Of a DNA stretch of 64,000 bases, positions 54,901-64,000 are shown one piece after another; within the stretch, counting starts at the first letter, position 1; each line of letters starts with the position of its first letter. Under the pieces are notes generated by a model that saw only the letters and a program-made list of their open reading frames with translations, was not told the DNA's origin and made no database searches. A program made the translations under genes and the position numbers. The stretch comes from Enoplosus armatus (Eukaryota > Chordata > Actinopteri > Centrarchiformes > Enoplosidae): contig NC_092190.1 in NCBI RefSeq assembly GCF_043641665.1, forward strand, positions 9,816,048 to 9,880,047, read 5' to 3'.

Positions 54901-57413
54901 AGGCTGCTCAGATTTGAGTGATACAGAAGCTAAAGGCTGCACTTTCTTCCCCCCGCCAACAATGCTGTTAAGTGTTTTCTGAAAAGCTGCAAACAGAACA
55001 GAAAAGGAGAGGCTTGGCGGGAGAACAAAAACATGCACTGTGATCAAAAATCCCCAAAGGTGTTGAAGGTAATTAGGACAGCAGTGAGAACAGTCAGGAC
55101 CGTAAGCTACAGAGCCAATTTACAAGAGATCCTAGTAACTACATTTTACAGGAATAACAATATAATTTAACCAGAGTAGTAAATGATTAATGTCATTTCC
55201 AACCAACCTGAAGCGCATCTACAACACAAAGACATTAGTTTATTTAACGTTAAGGCTGCAACTCACAATTATTTTCATTTTCGGTTCATTTGTTGAAAAT
55301 GTTTTAACTTACTGATTTATCTTTTAGTTTATAACATGTCAGGAAAATAGCAAAACACGCAGTTTAAAATTTCAGGGGTCGTCAAATCTCTTGTTCTGGT
55401 TTTCTCCAAACATTTGATAAATGACTTAAATCAAAATAATGATTAATCGATTATTATTAAAATTATTGACAACAAATGTTCCAACTAGCCTTTTTATGGC
55501 ACACTAGGGCACACTGAAGAATATAAAAGACTTCCCTTCTTTCTTTTGTAAGTGAGCTCATCTTTTCAAATGCATCACGGTCTGATTTTACCTGAATACA
55601 AAGCAACTATAAAAGATCTTTTCCTAAATAAAATTAACAAACTATTTATTCAAAATCAGTTAATTTCTAGTCAAAGAATAAGCAAAGAGGAAAAATGGTG
55701 AAAGTGGAGTTTTGTGGAGATTAGCGATGTCAGTGTAGGCTGTGTATCAGTTTCTTCTAAAAATAGGAATCAATAGAAATAATCCCAGCCCTGCAGATGA
55801 ATGGTGCATTCATGTCAGTCCACATTTAAAGTTACTTTGTGTAAGCCTGTCTAATGCTTGTCACTTGAGTTGGGAAAATCTCCAACAAAACACCACGACC
55901 TAAGTGCAGGGTTAACCAATCTTATTTACAAGGCTACATACTGACCTTAAAGGGAAATGCACCAAAAACTACATTTCATGTTTCTTACAAAGCCAGAAAC
56001 AGCACAAACATATTCTCTCATACACTCATATTCACTTTCTCATGAGAATGAAGTAAAAACACATCTGACATTTACTAAATAAACAAAAAATAATGATAAT
56101 TGTGCTTATTTTAAGAAAATAAACGATATAGACTTGTACAGAATTTCTCGCAGTATATCCCATATTAATTGGCTTTTATTAAGAGTTTTTTGTTGTATCA
56201 GCCACAAAAGATGTTAACTGTTGTCATTCAGTGTCACTACATGAGGAATTATACCACATATTGTATATTTTGTTGTTTACTTTTATACAAACTGTGACTG
56301 GCTCCTGCTAATCTCATACAGATTATGTCCCTAAAAGCGGTTGGGGAGGAATTTCCAAAAGACAGTTCCAAAAGTAAATTGAATGCAAATTCAAGTCATG
56401 GAAATGTCTCGTAGGCAAAAGGCATCTTTTGTTGAAATGTATTTAATATGTGCGGTCCTCTCCTCCAATGGACAATAGATTATCATATAACAACCACCAA
56501 TTTAAGAATGACACATTTAACTAACATTTTTCTGATCTATTCTGTATGTATCTTTGTATTTCTATGAATCTATGTATTTCCTGCTGACAGAAATACTCAA
56601 AACTACTCCACTGACAGCACATACTGTGTGAAAACAGTGGTGTCACTCTAAAAACTGCACTTTTTCTGGTTCATGACTTATTAAATTACAATGGTGTGAT
56701 GAATGTGTTCAATTTAAGAAGTCAAACATTCCTTCTCAACAATGTCCTGCTTAACACTCACACTTTTGAACAGGAGCTGCAACCACAATCAACATTTAGC
56801 AGCTAAAGAGACAAATATTTCCCTCAGTTGGTGGAGACCAAAAACAGAGCTAAAAAAAGAGTGAATATTGGACTTCTGTCAGGTGGTCCGAAACACAACT
56901 AATGCTAATGTTGCTCCGTATCTGCTTGATGTGTAAATAGGCAACTGTTTGCTAACACTGTTGCCATAACAACTTTGTATGGTGATAAAATGTTAATGTT
57001 GTGTTTACAGCTTGTTGACTGCTTTTACTGCAATCATCATCCAGCACTAACCTGTCAATGGCAATAGCTCCGAGGGTGAGCATGCTGGCAGAGCTGATGA
57101 GCAGGTAGAGCAGGGCAGTAAAGTTACACCACACCACCCCAAACACCCACTCTCTCTTTGCAGAGCTCACGGCCACAAACGGCAGCACCAACATGGACAG
57201 CAGCAGGTTGGACAGGGTCAGGCTGAACACAAACTTGTTGCTGGGTGTGAGCAGATAAGGCCTGCGATAGAGGGTTACCACGATCAAGAGGTTCCCCAAG
57301 CAGGCGAGGAGTGTGATGGTCACGATGGAGACTGACTCCAGGGCAGCCAGACCCACACCATTCCCCACCGTGGTGCAGTTCCTACTGGTGTTCATGGTGA
57401 GAGACAGGGCCAT
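51987..57413 (-). CDS. gpr161: G protein-coupled receptor 161
   Basis: Five coding exons, minus strand: 57413-57052, 54807-54086, 53619-53512, 52556-52431, 52264-51987; 531 codons plus TGA (human 529), all in phase. The N-terminus has N-glycosylation sequons (NTS, NCT). TM1 contains [12 protein letters not shown]; the DRY motif is residues 120-122; ECL2 follows [12 protein letters not shown]6 contains [11 protein letters not shown]7 ends [18 protein letters not shown]. This is a class A orphan receptor that localises to cilia, raises cAMP and restrains Hedgehog signalling through PKA. The third loop has MKARK (213-217) where the known ciliary motif is (I/V)KARK. The C-tail retains a PKA site ([10 protein letters not shown], Ser427/428) and the amphipathic PKA-anchoring helix ([17 protein letters not shown], about 454-470). 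The start is the first in-frame ATG in exon 2; the frame above it in exon 1 hits a stop. Confidence 0.96.
52855..53310. repeat. Two degenerate GATTAATCGA-family repeats in gpr161 intron 4
   Basis: 52855-53140 carries GGTTAATTGATTAGTC, GATCATTTGCTGCTTTTCTC and ATTGTTAGTTGCAGCC; 53205-53310 carries GAAACTATTAGTCAATTACTCG. Superfamily not assigned. Confidence 0.5.
55245..55485. repeat. GATTAATCGA-family repeat in gpr161 intron 2
   Basis: GGCTGCAACTCACAATTATT at the left, CAAATCTCTTGTTCTGG in the middle, and AATGATTAATCGATTATT near the right. Confidence 0.55.
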
Positions 57414-57754
57414 CAGACAGGTGAAGGAATGGTAGGAGACTGTTGGGGGAAAGACATCGTTAGAAATGATGTACAAGGATATTACTAAGAAAACATTGCT
57501 AAAATCTTCTACCAAACTGTTAAAAGGACCATAGCAGCACATTTTAGCTCCTTAACTACAACACATGTATACTTGTTTACATGTAATATTTCTTATGACA
57601 ATTTTTTGTTTGTTTTCCCCTCTATTCCATGCAAACATTGGTCTCCATTCATTACCGCACACTACGAAAATCAATTAGTGTAATCCATCACAGTGAGCAT
57701 CAAGTCTGCATTAATGTTTGTAAATGTTACACTATTGTTGTGTGTTAATGCAGT

Positions 57755-57955
57755 TTAGCGGTGCAACTATCAATTATTTTCAATATCAATCAATGTATTG
57801 ATTTTTTTTATTGTTTTGGCTATAAACTGTCAGAAAATAGTGAAAAAAATGTCACACTTTCCTTGACCCAAGACCAAAATATATTTAAGTTACAACGATA
57901 TATCAAATAAATAAGCAGCAAATCCTCACATTTAAAAATCAATTTTCATGTAATT
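57755..57955. repeat. GATTAATCGA-family repeat in gpr161 intron 1
   Basis: GGTGCAACTATCAATTATTT, AACTGTCAGAAAATAGTG and GCAAATCCTCACATTTA match the other copies in the window. Confidence 0.55.
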
Positions 57956-58066
57956 TCACCTCTAATGCAGATGAAGAGCAGATAGATATGGTTCCTCTGC
58001 ACTGCATGACCTCATAACAATAAAACAACTGATTGATTTTCATACTGCCCAGATATTAATCAAAAC

Positions 58067-58622
58067 CAGTGGCAAAAATGTCCTCTCTTGGCTTTTAATC
58101 ATCATCAAGTGTCACAGTTTTTGAGGTACTTTTACCAAGTGTTTCCACTTTGTGCAACTTCATACTGTTACTGTACCACATTTCAGAGGGAAACACTGTA
58201 CATTTTACTTCAATACATTTATCCGACAGCTGCAGTTACTAGTTGCTTTGCAGATTAGCATTTTACATACGAAACATATCATTATCATTATAAACATATC
58301 ATGGGTTTATTAAATACGATCTATTTGCATAGATTAAACTACCAAACAGTACATCAAAATGTCAATATTAGCTCCAACTCAACCAGCTACAACATTAAAA
58401 TGCTTCTTACACGTTTACGCACAGTAATAATAATGTAATAATAAATAATAATAATAATAATAATAATAATATAACAATGCCAGCAGCAGATAACACATCT
58501 GTAAGGTTACTTATTAAGATTTTGAATGCAGGACTTTTACTTGAAGTAACTTAAGTACTTATATATTGTTATAATGCTACTTTTACTTAAGTAAAGGATC
58601 GGATTACTATTTCTACCACTGG
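58067..58622. mobile_element. MITE-like element in gpr161 intron 1
   Basis: Left end CAGTGGCAAAAATG (58067-58080); the complement of the right end reads CCAGTGGTAGAAATAG. The interior is the 'ACTTTTACTTAAGTAAAGGAT' type repeat common in fish, with an (AAT)n tract at 58438-58471. No convincing target duplication was found. Confidence 0.55.
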
Positions 58623-59111
58623 CTTTACCAACATTAGCAGTCATGTAAATGAGCCACTATTTACACATTTTAACGTTAGACCAAACTCAAAAGCCTCACT
58701 AATAAATCGCATGTGTTCAGAGTTAAAGTTGTAGCCAAGCAAAGTCGTGGAAATTTAAACGGCCAGCTATCTAACGATAGCTTCATTAGTTAACATTATT
58801 TTGCAGCAGAAATGCATATTTGTTGCCATCTCTCCGCGACATTTCTTGGTTAAAACGTTTTAGAGAGTTGAAATGGAAATAAAATTGATATCTAATCCAA
58901 AGTCTACCGATATTTTAGGTTTCTGCACAGCTCAATACTGACAAACGTAAACTTTGTTAAAGTGTGAAGAGGCTACAGCGCCGTGACTACCACTAGTTTC
59001 GGCTCGCTAGCAGTAGCGCTAGCTAACATAACTACCGTTAGTTAACTTTAGCCGAGGTTAGCTAAAACTTCCTCCCCATTGTCCCCCCGAAACACAGCTA
59101 TCCATCTTTAC

Positions 59112-59205
59112 CTTCTTTGGTTCGGCGCTGTGGCTCCACATTTTCTCCTCCTCAAAGCCAATCCGTCCATCCTACTTGTCCGTTTTCGCACTATAATCCA
59201 GTAAC
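59112..59205 (-). promoter_or_regulatory. gpr161: gpr161 5' noncoding exon and promoter
   Basis: Minus-strand sequence ending AACCAAAGAAG followed by GTAAAG (donor at 59111-59106). The acceptor partner is at 57440 (CCCCCAACAG). The exon contains upstream ATGs at 59170 and 59141. Flanking GCTAGCTAACAT and GTTAGTTAACTTTAGC words lie at 59005-59067. The upper boundary is estimated. Confidence 0.6.
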
Positions 59206-61030
59206 TGATGGCTGAGCCTGAAAATGTCTCTGAAAGCCCCTCGACATCGTTAAGTTTGGTAACGTCTGTCCTTCCTCAGCCGGATCACATACGGCCAGCT
59301 GCGGCTGCAATGGCGTCCTCCTCCCACCTCAGCTTCAACTCCCTCTCTTCAAGCAGACTCCCTCAGTGTGTGGGTGGTCGCCGATGTGAATTGCCTTGTT
59401 TTCATATCGCCATTGAAGCAGCTAACGTTGTTTCTCTGTGGTCAAAGTGTGTAGCTTGTTATACTATTGCATTTAAGTTATAGGCGTTTTAATCATCATA
59501 ACACTGTGTGCTGAAAACCATAAACTTAGATTTTATTATCTTTCGGATGCAAAATGTAGTTAGCGTAGGCGTTTGTATTTATATTTACAAAAGCTCTGTC
59601 AATCTACGCATGTGTATTTTCTTAAATAACAGGCTCGCGATGTTTATGAATGAATCTAGCGTCGTTTTTATCCGGCTGGACCACCCATGTAGATCAAAGC
59701 TTCCCGCACAAAAGCGTCATCTTCCGTAATCCAATCAGAGAACCGAGACGTTACCGATTCTGTCCACGCGATGGCGCACTGTGCCTGAATGTTACAGCCA
59801 TGAATCACGGGCTCTACAGGGGTAGACAAAATAATATGTATATGCAAGTAACACTACAAAACACTGCTTCAAAGGTGGTCCCTAGCACTTTGACATGTGA
59901 GATTTCATTAGTAATATCAGATAACAAACAGAGTTCTAGTCTAAAGTGACACAAAAGTATTTAATTTAGTTTACTTTGGTTAATGTTTGATTATTTTAGA
60001 GATCACTCTTGTTTCCTCACTCTGATGAGCTTGTGGCACCATCCTTTTATTGTTTTGTTAATGAGGGGCAATACATAAAACTCAGAGGGGTCATTACAAA
60101 TGTGGAGAGCATGACGTAAAAGGTACATTTGTATACATTCAGACGTAAAAAAGGATATAAAACCTTTTTAACCATATGGGATTGGTATTCATCTGTCAAT
60201 TTTTGTTACTACACTGAGTACATTTTACATTATTACCAACCATTGCCTGAGGCATTTTTAACACTGCTATGATGCATTACCTTCAACAAGCGAGTTTTAA
60301 TTGTTAATTCCTACTGTACTGATTCGATAATGTAAAACTGTATACTGTGTACTCAGTAAAAAAGTTCAGTATATGTGATTTGTTTTAAATAGGCTAAAAC
60401 ATAAAAAATAACAGTGGTGTGGTCCTTTGGGTGTTTAGCGTAAACAGAGCAAAGCCGAATTTATACCTGTACATTAAGGGACTTAGGCATAGCGAACAAT
60501 GTGCATTTCCTCAAAAATGTAACTAAATGTCGGGATTACACCGGCTACATAAATACCATGTGGAGACTGAAAGGAATGTGCTTGGTCAGCTTGGGCTGGT
60601 TGCGTTTTCTCCTTCAAGTTTCCAATGCAGTTGGAAAATGTTGTAAAGTCATTAAACATTAAACAAGCCGAAGAAAGGCTCAGTAATGTTTTTCCTTTTC
60701 AGTAACATGTCTAGCAAAGACATTTCCACTGTAAACCATATGCTCGCTACAGCCCTCTCCCTCTATCACAGAAAATGAAGAATGTAAACGGATAACTTTG
60801 GCAATTAATGATTACACAGCAATAATCAAGTCTCCTATCGAACAACGAGACAAGGCAAACAATACCATCCATGTTCTAGATCAGAAGGTGAATTAAACAA
60901 TGTAAACACAATTACTTTGTTGTGATGGTGCTATCAGTGGGTGAAATCTGACATTGAACTATGTATCAGAGGCACTTGCAGTAGGACCGTCATACATCAT
61001 GACATGCAGGTAAAAGTCCACTTTAAGAAG
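59206..61030. other. gpr161 upstream region and otc 3' UTR
   Basis: Spacer between tandem minus-strand genes. An unrecognised plus-strand open frame of 91 codons runs 59208-59483, divergent from gpr161. A minus-strand AATAAA (TTTATT at 60046-60051) would give otc a 3' UTR of about 1 kb. Nothing else is identified. Confidence 0.5.
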
Positions 61031-63985
<2,955 letters not shown>

Positions 63986-64000
63986 TGCAGCTGGAAACTG

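Noticed and set aside
54484..55047. 187-codon minus-strand frame overlapping gpr161 exon 2
   Set aside because: It is a shifted frame over the true receptor exon, whose TM segments and phases are unambiguous.

Overview
This window is vertebrate nuclear DNA from a ray-finned fish, probably a spiny-rayed teleost. It holds seven protein-coding genes, all intron-containing with GT-AG splice sites. The gene bodies are packed with teleost-type debris: a Tc1-like transposon, several MITE-like foldback elements, LINE tails, and long TG, AT and tetranucleotide arrays. Coding exons were assembled by hand from reading frame, splice sites and codon-phase agreement. Every exon set below closes without a frame error except nxpe3, which runs off the left edge.

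Layout from left to right: nxpe3 (minus, C-terminus missing, 1-2300), cep97 (minus, 4614-9786), rpl24 (plus, 10417-13928), mpc2 (minus, 16267-21141), dcaf6 (plus, 23400-48179), gpr161 (minus, 51987-57413 with a 5' noncoding exon near 59.1-59.2 kb) and otc (minus, 61031-63985). cep97/rpl24 and mpc2/dcaf6 are head-to-head pairs. rpl24/mpc2 and dcaf6/gpr161 are tail-to-tail pairs. From memory of the human map, nxpe3-cep97-rpl24 matches 3q12.3, mpc2-dcaf6-gpr161 matches 1q24.2 and otc matches Xp11.4, so the window joins three blocks that are separate in human.

The genes do not form one pathway. nxpe3 is a predicted secretory-pathway esterase-like protein. cep97 is a centriole-capping protein that limits ciliogenesis. 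rpl24 is ribosomal protein eL24. mpc2 is half of the mitochondrial pyruvate carrier. dcaf6 is a WD40/IQ substrate receptor for CUL4-DDB1. gpr161 is the ciliary GPCR that restrains Hedgehog signalling. otc is the mitochondrial urea-cycle enzyme. All appear intact where fully visible.

I did not find an unknown multi-gene system. The most interesting signals are architectural. A TG array of about 85 units ends 6 bases before the 3' splice site of dcaf6 exon 8. Inverted copies of one repeat flank dcaf6 exons 17-18, an in-frame 246-nt pair. The gpr161 leader has a uORF whose stop overlaps the main start as TGATG. Other points are a perfect 67-bp tandem duplication in the gpr161 3' UTR, a Tc1 transposase broken at a short direct repeat, a CACTA-like MITE with a TTA target duplication, and a GTTAGCTAAC-type word concentrated near gene 5' ends.
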